From positions 124,001-188,000 of the forward strand of contig NZ_JAIFZS010000008.1 of assembly GCF_019710635.1 (NCBI RefSeq): a stretch of 64,000 nucleotides of DNA, in the 5' to 3' direction. The position numbers and the translations under genes were made by a program. Below the pieces are notes generated by a model, which saw only the letters and a program-made list of their open reading frames with translations, did no database searches and had not been told where the DNA came from. Position 1 is the first letter of the stretch. Every line of letters starts with the position of its first letter. This DNA comes from Mycolicibacterium xanthum (GTDB taxonomy: Bacteria > Actinomycetota > Actinomycetes > Mycobacteriales > Mycobacteriaceae). Shown here one piece after another: positions 28,442-35,808 of this stretch.

Positions 28442-29162
28442 GAGACGGGTGGGGGTCCTGATACGGGGGAAACGGGTGGGTGCGGCGCTGGCCGTAACCA
28501 CCCTGTCGGTGTGGCTGGCCGGATGCACGGCCACCGTCGACGGCACCGCGGTGCGGCCCAGCGGTGCTGCGCAGCCGAACCTGTCCCCGCTGGAGGAGGA
28601 CGATCTCGAGGACATCCTGCTCAGCGCCGCCGAGCTCAACGAGCTGCTGGGCAGCGAGGACATCGAGATCGACGACGAGCTGGACGACATGACCGACGAC
28701 GCCGACGACGTCTCCGACCCGGAGTGCGTCGGTGCGATCTTCAGCGCGGAGGAACCGGTGTACTCCGACACCGGCTACACCGCGGTGGCGACCCGGCTGG
28801 CCAGCGAGCCCGGCGACGACTACGACCACTGGGTGGAGGAGACGGTGGTGCTGCTGCCCTCCGCCGACGATGCCGAGGCGTTCCTCGAGAGATCGGCCCG
28901 GGAGTGGGACAGGTGCGCCGGCCGAACCTTGTCGCTGTCCGACGGGGCGGACTGGTTCGACTGGGAGCTGCACGAGGTGGTCCGCGACGGCGGCATCATC
29001 AGCCAGATGGCGACGATGGCCGACTCCGACGGCTGGGAGTGCCAGCATGCGCTGGGCGCGGCGTCCACCGCCGTCATCGAGGGTTTCGTCTGCAGCTACC
29101 GGATCCGGGACCAGGGCGTCGAGCTGGTCGCGGAGATGATCGGCAACGCCGAAGAACGTTAG
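28440..29162 (+). CDS. LppR-like lipoprotein with PknH-type sensor domain
   Basis: A 240-residue lipoprotein: basic start, hydrophobic segment, and lipobox LAGC about 28 residues in, so the mature protein is lipidated and faces the periplasm. The rest resembles the extracellular sensor domain of PknH (two Cys pairs, DHWVEETVVLLPSADDAEAF, then WECQHALG). An acidic spacer (EEDDLEDILLSAAELNELLG) follows the lipobox. Start could be ATG 28440 or GTG 28449; the latter fits the -10. It has a close paralogue at 30052 and a distant one at 29267. Confidence 0.83.
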   Translation: MRRVGVLIRGKRVGAALAVTTLSVWLAGCTATVDGTAVRPSGAAQPNLSPLEEDDLEDILLSAAELNELLGSEDIEIDDELDDMTDDADDVSDPECVGAIFSAEEPVYSDTGYTAVATRLASEPGDDYDHWVEETVVLLPSADDAEAFLERSAREWDRCAGRTLSLSDGADWFDWELHEVVRDGGIISQMATMADSDGWECQHALGAASTAVIEGFVCSYRIRDQGVELVAEMIGNAEER

Positions 29163-29266
29163 GAATCGGTGCCGGCCGGCCACCAAAACTGCGCGATCGC
29201 GCGCACCGCCGTGCGCAACGTGCTAACCAGGTGTGACGCAAGTGGCACGGCCGACAGGAGGGACGC

Positions 29267-30013
29267 GTGGCGATGAAGCGGGCGGTGGCGTCGGCCGCCG
29301 GTGTCTGCGCCGTGCTGGCGGGGTGCGCGGGCGCACCCGGCGTTCCCGCCGACAACCGCCCGGTCGTGCGCATCGAGCCGGCCGCCCGGCCCGCGGTGGC
29401 GATCCCGCTGACCCCGTTCCTGCCCGACGCGCCGGAGCTCGCGCAAACCCTGGCCACCGGCCCGGACGGCATGCTGGGTCCGGCGGTCGAGGGTGGCGCG
29501 GAGGTGCTGCTGCGCAGCGTCGGCGACGGCCAGGCCACCCCCGCCGACTGCGTCAGCGCCGCCTACCGGCTGCAACAGGCCGTCTACGGGGCCCGCCCGG
29601 TGTTGGCGGTGGCCAGCAACTCCTGGGCGGGCGGCGGGTTCGACGCCGCACCGGTGTCGGGGTTCTTCGGCATCGTCCAGATGGCCAGTGCCGGCGAAGC
29701 CCGGGATTTCTTCGCGACGATCTCCGAGCAGTGGCGGCGGTGCAACGGGCAGACCGTCGCCCTGCAGCATCCCGATCCGGGCGCCGGTGAGCTGAGCCGG
29801 ATCACCGGCGTGGACTTCGGCGACCGGGTGGTTTCCGCCGACGTGCTGCACGTGTCGGCCGGCACCGGGGCGCCCACCGCGATGCGCGCCCTGGGCGTGG
29901 CCGGGGACTGCATCGTCGACGTCGAGCTCATCGACCCGCGCACGCGGGGCGACACCCGCGGGGCGGTACAGGTCGCCTCGCTGCTGCTCGACAAGATCGA
30001 TTCGGGCCGCTGA
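29267..30013 (+). CDS. Second sensor-domain lipoprotein
   Basis: A 248-residue lipoprotein from GTG 29267, with AGGAGG just upstream, so unlike its two neighbours it is a leadered gene. Lipobox LAGC is near residue 19. The mature part belongs to the same PknH C-terminal-like sensor fold (GFFGIVQMASAGEARDFF, WRRCNGQTVAL, two conserved Cys pairs) but is much more diverged from the flanking paralogues than they are from each other. Ligand unknown. Confidence 0.8.
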   Translation: MAMKRAVASAAGVCAVLAGCAGAPGVPADNRPVVRIEPAARPAVAIPLTPFLPDAPELAQTLATGPDGMLGPAVEGGAEVLLRSVGDGQATPADCVSAAYRLQQAVYGARPVLAVASNSWAGGGFDAAPVSGFFGIVQMASAGEARDFFATISEQWRRCNGQTVALQHPDPGAGELSRITGVDFGDRVVSADVLHVSAGTGAPTAMRALGVAGDCIVDVELIDPRTRGDTRGAVQVASLLLDKIDSGR

Positions 30014-30039
30014 CGCCACATCGATCTTCCGGCGTGGGC

Positions 30040-30045
30040 GACAAT
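30040..30045 (+). promoter_or_regulatory. -10-like element for the third lipoprotein gene
   Basis: GACAAT followed by exactly 6 nt and then ATG at 30052, with no ribosome site. This matches the layout in front of the paralogue at 28449 and supports a leaderless transcript. Confidence 0.4.
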
Positions 30046-30051
30046 GGTCTG

Positions 30052-30753
30052 ATGACGAGCGTCCCGATCGGCCGGCTGTGCGCACTCGGAACAGCCGTCG
30101 CCGCGTCGGCGCTGCTCGCGGGCTGTGTCAGCACCGTCGACGGAACCGCGGTCAGCCCGCAGGGTGCCGGACCGCTGGACGTGCCCCTGCTCGACGAATC
30201 CGACCTGGATCGGGCGATGCTGCGCATCGGTGAGCTCAACGCCATCATGGGGTCCACCCAGATGAAGGTCACCAGCGAGTTCGATGAGATGACCGACCAC
30301 TCCGACGAGGTCTCCGATCCCGACTGCCTGGGCGCGGTCTACGGCGCCGAGGAACCGGTCTACGAGGGCACCGACTGGATCGCGGTGCGCGATCAGGTGG
30401 TGCGCGAGCCCAACGACGACAACGACCACTGGGTCGAGCAGACGGTCGTGCTGTATCCGGGGCCGCAGAACGCCCAGGACTTCTTCGACGACTCCGCGAT
30501 CACCTGGCAGAACTGCGCCGACAACGCGATCGGTGTGGGCGACGGCGACTATTCCTGGGACCTCGACCAGGTCGAGGCCCGCGACACGCTGATCACCCAG
30601 ATGAGCACCCAGGAGGGTGCCGACGGCTGGGCGTGTCAGCACGCGCTGTCACTGGTCGCCAACGTGACGGCGGAGGCCTGGGCGTGCGGATACAGCATCG
30701 GCGACGAAGCCGCCGAGATCGTCACCGCGATGATCGAGAACGTCGCCGGGTAG
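30052..30753 (+). CDS. Third sensor-domain lipoprotein, close paralogue of the first
   Basis: A 233-residue lipoprotein with lipobox LAGC near residue 24, followed by VSTVDGTAVSPQGAG, which parallels ATVDGTAVRPSGAA in the protein at 28440. The similarity continues throughout: ELNAIMGS versus ELNELLGS, SDEVSDPDCLGAVYGAEEPV versus ADDVSDPECVGAIFSAEEPV, and DNDHWVEQTVVL versus DYDHWVEETVVL. The pair clearly arose by duplication. ATG 30052 is preferred over an upstream GTG at 30034 because of the -10 spacing. Confidence 0.85.
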   Translation: MTSVPIGRLCALGTAVAASALLAGCVSTVDGTAVSPQGAGPLDVPLLDESDLDRAMLRIGELNAIMGSTQMKVTSEFDEMTDHSDEVSDPDCLGAVYGAEEPVYEGTDWIAVRDQVVREPNDDNDHWVEQTVVLYPGPQNAQDFFDDSAITWQNCADNAIGVGDGDYSWDLDQVEARDTLITQMSTQEGADGWACQHALSLVANVTAEAWACGYSIGDEAAEIVTAMIENVAG

Positions 30754-30795
30754 GACCAGCGGTCCCGGGCATCGCCACCCGGGACGGTCCGCCCG

Positions 30796-32799
30796 TCACA
30801 TCGGCGCGTTGGCGGGCTGGAACACCCCGGAGCTGTCGGCTTCCTCCTCGGCGCGGATGACGTGCACGACGGCGTTGATCAACGCCAGGTGGGTGAACGC
30901 CTGCGGAAAGTTGCCCAGGTGCCGGCCGGTGCGCGGCTCGATCTCCTCGGCGTAGAGGTGCAGCGGGCTGGCGAACGACAGCAACCGCTCGCACAGGTGC
31001 CGGGCCCGGGAGATCTCGCCGATCTCGACCAGCGCCGACACCAGCCAGAACGAGCAGATGGTGAACGTGCCCTCCTCGCCGGAGAGCCCGTCGTCGGTCT
31101 CCTCGACGCGGTAGCGCAGCACCAGCCCGTCATCGGTGAGTTCGTCGGCGATGGCCAGCACCGTGGCGCGGATGCGCGCGTCGTCGGAGGGTAGGAAGCG
31201 GGTCAGCACGGCCAACAGCAGTGACGCGTCGAGCGCATCGCTGCCGTAGCGTTGGGTCAGCACGCCGCGGGCGTCCACACCGTTGGCGAGGATGTCGGCC
31301 TTGATCTCATCGGCGATCGCCCGCCACTGCTGGGCGTAGGACTTCTCGCCCTCCAGTTCGGCCAGTTTCGAGCCGCGGTCCAGCGCCACCCAGCACATGA
31401 TCTTGCTGGAGGTGAAGTGCTGGGGTTCGCCGCGGACCTCCCAGATGCCGCGGTCGGGCTCGCGCCAGTGCTTGATCGCCTCCTCGACCTGGTTCTTCAG
31501 CACCGGCCACAGGGTTTCCGGGATCTGCTCTCGCGACTTGGTGTGCAGATACACCGAATCCAGCATGGTGCCCCAGATGTCGTGCTGCATCTGGTTGTAC
31601 GCGCCGTTGCCGATCCGCACAGGGCGGGCGTGGTCGTAACCGGAGAGGTGGTTGAGCTCCTCCTCGACCAGGCTACGTTCACCGCCGACCCCGTACATCA
31701 CCTGCAGCGGATGGCGTTCGCCGTTGTTGGCGCCGGACACGTCGGCGATGAACGCGAAGAAGTCGTCGGCCTCGCGGTCCAGGCCCAGTGTGTAGAGGCC
31801 CCACAGCGCGAACGTGGAGTCGCGCACCCACGCATAGCGGTAGTCCCAGTTACGTTCGCCGTGCGGGGTTTCCGGCAGCGACGTGGTGGGCGCGGCCAGC
31901 AGCGCGCCGGTCGGGGAGTAGGTCAGGCCCTTCAGGGTCAGCGCGCTGCGTTGCAGATAGGACCGCCACGGGTGGTCGGGGAAGTCGCCGACGTTGATCC
32001 ACTGGCGCCAGCACTCGCTGGTCTTCCACATCTTGTCGGCGGCCTCTTCGTAGGTCTGCGGCGCCGGGTGCTTGGACCAGCTCAACGCGACGAACACGTT
32101 GTCGCCCTCGGTCAGCCGGGTGCGGGCGCGTGCCTCACGGCCCTCCAGCCCGATCCGCAGATTGGTCGTAAGCCGCAGTGTCGGTTGTGAGTCGGGGTTC
32201 TTGGTGGCCCGTGCGATGGCCTCGCCGTAGGCCTGGGCCGAGTACTCCCAGGTGGCGCTCGTGCGGTGGTAGTCGAACGACGGCTCGCAATTCATCACCA
32301 GCTCGACGGTCCCGCTGACGCAGCGCACGGTGCGCAGCAGGATGTGCTCGGCGTCCCAGTCCATCGGGGTGCGCCGGTGGGTCCGTGACCGGGTCTCCAG
32401 GTCGTGCCACGGGCCCATCACCAGGGCGTCGCGCACGATGACCCACCCGGTGTGGGTCTGCCACGTGGTCTCCAGGATGAGGCTGCCCGGCAGATAGCGG
32501 CGCGCCGCGGGCACCGACACGCCGTACGGGCCGAGCCGGAAATGCCCCGCGCCGCGGTCCAGGATCGCGCCGAACACGCTCGGGGAGTCGGGCCGGGGCA
32601 CGCACAACCACTCCACCGAACCCGCCGACGAAACCAGGCAGGTCGTTTCGCAGTCCGACAGGAACGCATAATCGGCGATGGGCGGGAACGGATTACGCAG
32701 CGTCGCGGCGCTGCTGGACGGCTCCGACGAGTGCAGGGCGAAGGCGGATTCGCCGCTGGGCACCGCGACCCCGGTTGCCTCGGTGTGCTGAACGACCAT
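30796..32799 (-). CDS. GH15 trehalase / glucoamylase-like glycoside hydrolase
   Basis: A 667-residue glycoside hydrolase family 15 protein with PPIADYAFLSDCETTCLVS near the start, the GERNWDYRYAWVRDSTFALW motif of the active-site barrel and the late EEGTFTICSFWL carrying the general-base Glu. The M. tuberculosis homologue Rv2402 and its relatives are trehalases that need phosphate and magnesium, so hydrolysis of trehalose to glucose is the likely reaction. No signal peptide, so it acts in the cytosol. Convergent with the lipoprotein gene. Confidence 0.88.
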   Translation of the reverse strand: MVVQHTEATGVAVPSGESAFALHSSEPSSSAATLRNPFPPIADYAFLSDCETTCLVSSAGSVEWLCVPRPDSPSVFGAILDRGAGHFRLGPYGVSVPAARRYLPGSLILETTWQTHTGWVIVRDALVMGPWHDLETRSRTHRRTPMDWDAEHILLRTVRCVSGTVELVMNCEPSFDYHRTSATWEYSAQAYGEAIARATKNPDSQPTLRLTTNLRIGLEGREARARTRLTEGDNVFVALSWSKHPAPQTYEEAADKMWKTSECWRQWINVGDFPDHPWRSYLQRSALTLKGLTYSPTGALLAAPTTSLPETPHGERNWDYRYAWVRDSTFALWGLYTLGLDREADDFFAFIADVSGANNGERHPLQVMYGVGGERSLVEEELNHLSGYDHARPVRIGNGAYNQMQHDIWGTMLDSVYLHTKSREQIPETLWPVLKNQVEEAIKHWREPDRGIWEVRGEPQHFTSSKIMCWVALDRGSKLAELEGEKSYAQQWRAIADEIKADILANGVDARGVLTQRYGSDALDASLLLAVLTRFLPSDDARIRATVLAIADELTDDGLVLRYRVEETDDGLSGEEGTFTICSFWLVSALVEIGEISRARHLCERLLSFASPLHLYAEEIEPRTGRHLGNFPQAFTHLALINAVVHVIRAEEEADSSGVFQPANAPM

Positions 32800-32843
32800 T
32801 TGCTCATCATCGACCGCCGGGCCACCCCCCGTCTACTCGGGCT

Positions 32844-32849
32844 TAGTCT
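32844..32849 (+). promoter_or_regulatory. -10 element of a leaderless promoter
   Basis: TAGTCT (TANNNT) ends 6 nt before the GTG at 32856 and no ribosome site is present. It lies in the 56-base divergent region between the trehalase gene and the small membrane-protein pair. Confidence 0.5.
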
Positions 32850-32855
32850 GGCGGG

Positions 32856-33074
32856 GTGGACGGGTTCCTCAGCTGGTGGGACGGAGTCGAGCTGTGGCTC
32901 TCCGGCCTGCCGTTCGTCGCGCAGACCGCGGTGGTCATGCCGGTGGTGCTCGCCCTGGCCTACGGCATCGCCGTATTGCTCGACGGCGCGCTGGGAAACG
33001 GGATCCGGCTGCGGCGGCGGTTGCGCCGTCGCCACGGCGACGTGGCCGGAGACGACGAGGGAGGCGACGCATGA
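32856..33074 (+). CDS. Small single-pass membrane protein (Rv2401A-like)
   Basis: A 72-residue protein from GTG 32856, with one hydrophobic helix (TAVVMPVVLALAYGIAVLL) and an Arg-rich then acidic cytosolic tail (RLRRRLRRRHGDVAGDDE). Leaderless start supported by TAGTCT 6 nt upstream. The location beside the trehalase and subI genes matches the small membrane protein annotated as Rv2401A in M. tuberculosis. Function unknown. Overlaps the next mini-gene by ATGA. Confidence 0.65.
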   Translation: MDGFLSWWDGVELWLSGLPFVAQTAVVMPVVLALAYGIAVLLDGALGNGIRLRRRLRRRHGDVAGDDEGGDA

Positions 33075-33157
33075 GCGGGATGCCCCGTTCGAGGGTGACG
33101 CTGGTGCTGATCGCGTTGATCGCGCTGGTGATCCTGATGTGGTTGGTCACGAGGTGA
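33071..33157 (+). CDS. 28-residue hydrophobic micro-protein
   Basis: ATG 33071 overlaps the previous stop (ATGA) and encodes a 28-residue peptide with a short basic start and one transmembrane stretch (VTLVLIALIALVILMWLV). Its position, coupling and clean hydrophobicity suggest a translated partner of the 72-residue protein, but such a short frame can arise by chance. It ends 7 nt before the -10 of the cysteine leader. Confidence 0.5.
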   Translation: MSGMPRSRVTLVLIALIALVILMWLVTR

Positions 33158-33164
33158 AGGGTGT

Positions 33165-33170
33165 TAGGCT
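33165..33170 (+). promoter_or_regulatory. -10 element of the leaderless cysteine leader before subI
   Basis: TAGGCT (TANNNT) followed by 7 nt and GTG at 33178. The second cysteine leader in this window (minus strand, start 41868) also has exactly 7 nt between its hexamer and GTG. Transcription is expected to begin at the GTG. Confidence 0.6.
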
Positions 33171-33177
33171 TCGCGCC

Positions 33178-33270
33178 GTGCGCACGGCTTCCGGCAACAA
33201 CAGCGGCCACATCGTGGCGCTCATCGCCGTGGGATTCTCCGCCGTCGCCGATGTCTGCTGTCGTCGCTGA
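33178..33270 (+). CDS. Leaderless cysteine leader peptide upstream of subI
   Basis: A 30-residue frame, GTG to TGA, ending Asp-Val-Cys-Cys-Arg-Arg. The tandem TGC TGT codons lie just before the stop. Bases 33258-33270, which include the second Cys codon and the stop, are the exact reverse complement of 33333-33345, 62 nt downstream, so a ribosome paused on the Cys codons would block this 13-bp helix. Leaderless short ORFs with Cys clusters in front of sulfur operons are reported from mycobacteria as cysteine-responsive attenuators. There is no promoter between it and subI that I can see. Not found by ordinary gene callers because of its size. Confidence 0.8.
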   Translation: MRTASGNNSGHIVALIAVGFSAVADVCCRR

Positions 33271-33414
33271 CCGCCGGCCTGTTCCCGGTCTGGTGTCGGC
33301 GCCCGCTGTGACCCAGTGCGTTCGATGACGGCTCAGCGACGACAGGGCCTTCCCGGCCTTTCTGGGCCTTTCCGGACGCGGGCTTGCACCCCGAATCCGC
33401 ACGCCTGAAAGGTC
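33258..33414 (+). promoter_or_regulatory. Predicted cysteine attenuator of subI
   Basis: Three RNA elements are visible. First, a 13-bp perfect helix between 33258-33270 (Cys codon and stop) and 33333-33345. Second, CCTTTC occurs twice (33357-33362 and 33367-33372), complementary to GAAAGG, the subI ribosome site at 33407-33412. With neighbouring bases the second copy gives 8 pairs (33365-33372 with 33407-33414, one G-U). Third, a nested CGGA/TCCG and CGGG/CCCG hairpin lies between 33373 and 33400. Stalling at Cys codons would redistribute these pairings; the sign of regulation is inferred. Confidence 0.55.
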
Positions 33415-33419
33415 ATCGA

Positions 33420-34451
33420 ATGAATCGCCCGAATGTGAAATCCGGGACGGCACGCTGGCGCACCGCCGCTGCCCTGGCGCTGTCCGCCACGGTGCTGGCC
33501 GCCTGCGGCGGTGGCGCCAGCGACGACGTGAGCGGGCCGGGCCCCGCCTCCGACGCCGAGACCACGCTCATCCTGGTCGCTTACGCCGTGTCCGAACCCG
33601 GCTGGTCGAAGGTGGCGCCGGCGTTCGCGGCCACCGAGGAGGGCAAGGGCAGCGCCGTCACCGGCTCCTACGGCGCGTCCGGAGATCAGTCCCGCGCCGT
33701 GGAGGCGGGCAAGCCGGCCGACGTCGTCAACTTCTCGGTCGAGCCCGACATGACCCGGCTGGTCGAGGCCGGCAAGGTCGACGAGAACTGGAATGCCGGA
33801 GTGACCAAGGGGATTCCGTTCGGCTCGGTGGTCAGCATCGCGGTCCGGCCGGGCAACCCGAAGAACATCAGGGACTGGAGCGATCTGCTCGAGCCGGGAA
33901 TCGAGGTGATCACACCCAGCCCGCTGAGCTCGGGTTCGGCCAGGTGGAACCTGTTGGCGCCCTACGCTTGGGCGAGCAACGGTGGGCAGAATCCGCAGGC
34001 CGGAATCGATTTCGTGACCAAGCTGGTGACCGAGCACGTCAAGCTGCGGCCAGGCTCCGGCCGGGAGGCCACCGACGTGTTCCGGCAGGGCTCCGGTGAT
34101 GTGCTGCTGGCCTACGAGAACGAGGCGCTGAACTTCGGCCTGGAATACGTCAACCCGCCGCAGACCTTCGAGATCCAGAACCCGGTGGCGGTGGTCAACA
34201 CCAGCCGTCACCTGGAGCAGGCGATCGACTTCGTCAACTTCCAGTACACGCCGGAGGCTCAGAAGTTGTGGGCAGAGGCCAACTTCCGCCCGGTGGACCC
34301 CGCGGTGCTGGCCGAGTTCGCCGACAAGTTCCCGGCGCCGGAGAAGCTCTGGACGATCGACGATCTCGGCGGCTGGGACAAGGTCGACACCGCGCTGTTC
34401 GACAAGGACGGCGGAAGCATCACCAAGGTCTACCGGCAGGCCACCGGATGA
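33420..34451 (+). CDS. subI: Sulfate-binding lipoprotein of the ABC sulfate importer
   Basis: A 343-residue periplasmic sulfate-binding protein with lipobox LAAC near residue 29, then TLILVAYAVSEPGWSKVAP, ASGDQSRAVEAGKPADVVNF and PSPLSSGSARWNLLAPYAW, all typical of Sbp/SubI. ATG 33420 has GAAAGG 7 nt upstream, which the leader RNA can mask. Normally followed by cysT, cysW and cysA; here its stop overlaps the ATG of a cysT remnant and the transporter genes are missing. It may therefore be an orphan binding protein unless another permease serves it. Confidence 0.94.
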   Translation: MNRPNVKSGTARWRTAAALALSATVLAACGGGASDDVSGPGPASDAETTLILVAYAVSEPGWSKVAPAFAATEEGKGSAVTGSYGASGDQSRAVEAGKPADVVNFSVEPDMTRLVEAGKVDENWNAGVTKGIPFGSVVSIAVRPGNPKNIRDWSDLLEPGIEVITPSPLSSGSARWNLLAPYAWASNGGQNPQAGIDFVTKLVTEHVKLRPGSGREATDVFRQGSGDVLLAYENEALNFGLEYVNPPQTFEIQNPVAVVNTSRHLEQAIDFVNFQYTPEAQKLWAEANFRPVDPAVLAEFADKFPAPEKLWTIDDLGGWDKVDTALFDKDGGSITKVYRQATG

Positions 34452-34633
34452 CCACGGCGGCAGCCTGATCGAACGCAGGTACGGCAGCACCGCGTTGCGG
34501 GTCGGTGCCGGCCGACGCGGCCACCCGGGCGCCGTTCACCGCGCAGATAACCCGCGGCGATGCCGAGGCGCTGGGTGTGGCCGAGGGGGACACCATTGAT
34601 GTGCCCGCCACCCGGGTGCCCACGCTGCCGGGG
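34448..34633 (+). pseudogene. Deletion scar: cysT start fused to cysA end
   Basis: ATG 34448 overlaps the subI stop (ATGA) as a cysT start should and reads MTTAAA, then stop. One frame over, LIERRYGSTALRVGAG follows, resembling the CysT N-terminus, so there is a frameshift. From about 34512 another frame gives RAPFTAQITRGDAEALGVAE and then TIDVPATRVPTLPG, resembling the C-terminus of CysA, the sulfate ATPase. The middle, all of cysW and most of cysT and cysA (roughly 2.5 kb in related genomes), is absent. No intact permease or ATPase remains here. Confidence 0.65.
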
Positions 34634-34945
<312 letters not shown>

Positions 34946-34961
34946 TTACCCACGGGGGTAT
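34946..34961 (-). promoter_or_regulatory. Third CstR-type operator, before cstR
   Basis: On the minus strand this reads ATACCCCCGTGGGTAA, 14 of 16 bases identical to the operator at 38447-38462. It includes the tauE stop codon and lies 40 bases before the cstR start, so cstR probably has its own autoregulated promoter in addition to the operon promoter. Confidence 0.6.
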
Positions 34962-35806
34962 AACGCGCGGAACGGGCAGAAGAATCCCTTCCGGCACGAC
35001 AGATACATCATGCCGCCCACCGCGGTAAGAGTGGCGCTGACCAGCCCGACGACGGGGTGGATCTCCTCGGCCAGCACCACCGACGCCATCGCCAGCACGA
35101 ACCAGCCGAAGACCTGCCGTAGGGCGTCCGGGTTGACCAGCGCGGTCAGCCGGGTGCCCAGCAGGGCGCCGATCACCGCCGCCACGGTGACCATCGCCGC
35201 CAATCTCCAGTCGATCTGTCCGGTGGTCAGGTGTCCGGCCAACCCGGCGAACGAGCTCATCGCGATCACCACCAGCGATGTGCCCACCGCGACCGGCATG
35301 GTCAGCCCGGCCAACAGCGTCAGTGCCGGCACGACGAGGAACCCGCCGCCCGCCCCGACCAGGCCGGTGACCAGTCCGATCGCCAACCCCTGGGTCAGGA
35401 CCCTGAGCACCGGTGTGGCGCGCGGCTCTTCGGCGACGGGCTGCGGCGGTTCGCGGCGCCCCCGCAGCATGGCGATCGACGCGGCGATCATCACCACGGC
35501 GAAGCCGACCAGCAGTGCGGGGCCGGGGACGAACTGGCTGACCAGTCCGCCCCCGTAGGCGCCCGCCATCGCCGCCGCGCCGAACACCAGCCCGGTGCGC
35601 CACGCCACCCGGCCGACCCTGGCGTGCGTGATGGCGCCGACCGCGCTGGTCACCCCGACGACCAGCAGTGACGTGGCGATCGCGTGTGCGGCGTTCAGCC
35701 CCGCGACATAGGCCAGCAGCGGCACCATCAGGATGGAGCCGCCGCCTCCCAGCAGGCCCAGCGACAGCCCTACCAGCGTGGCCAGTAGGACGGTCGCCAC
35801 CACCAC
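34946..35806 (-). CDS. TauE/SafE-family sulfite/organosulfur exporter
   Basis: A 286-residue membrane protein with two homologous halves of about four helices; each half starts with the family Gly-rich motif (LGLLGGGGSILMVPLLAY and VTGLVGAGGGFLVVPALTLL). TauE/SafE proteins move sulfite, sulfoacetate or related anions. In Staphylococcus the cst operon also has a tauE gene, thought to export sulfite made by the persulfide dioxygenase. Start is one of three consecutive GTG codons at 35806-35800, right after the SQR stop. The C-terminus carries two Cys (CRKGFFCPF). Confidence 0.88.
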   Translation of the reverse strand: MVVATVLLATLVGLSLGLLGGGGSILMVPLLAYVAGLNAAHAIATSLLVVGVTSAVGAITHARVGRVAWRTGLVFGAAAMAGAYGGGLVSQFVPGPALLVGFAVVMIAASIAMLRGRREPPQPVAEEPRATPVLRVLTQGLAIGLVTGLVGAGGGFLVVPALTLLAGLTMPVAVGTSLVVIAMSSFAGLAGHLTTGQIDWRLAAMVTVAAVIGALLGTRLTALVNPDALRQVFGWFVLAMASVVLAEEIHPVVGLVSATLTAVGGMMYLSCRKGFFCPFRALYPRG

Positions 35807-35808
35807 GG

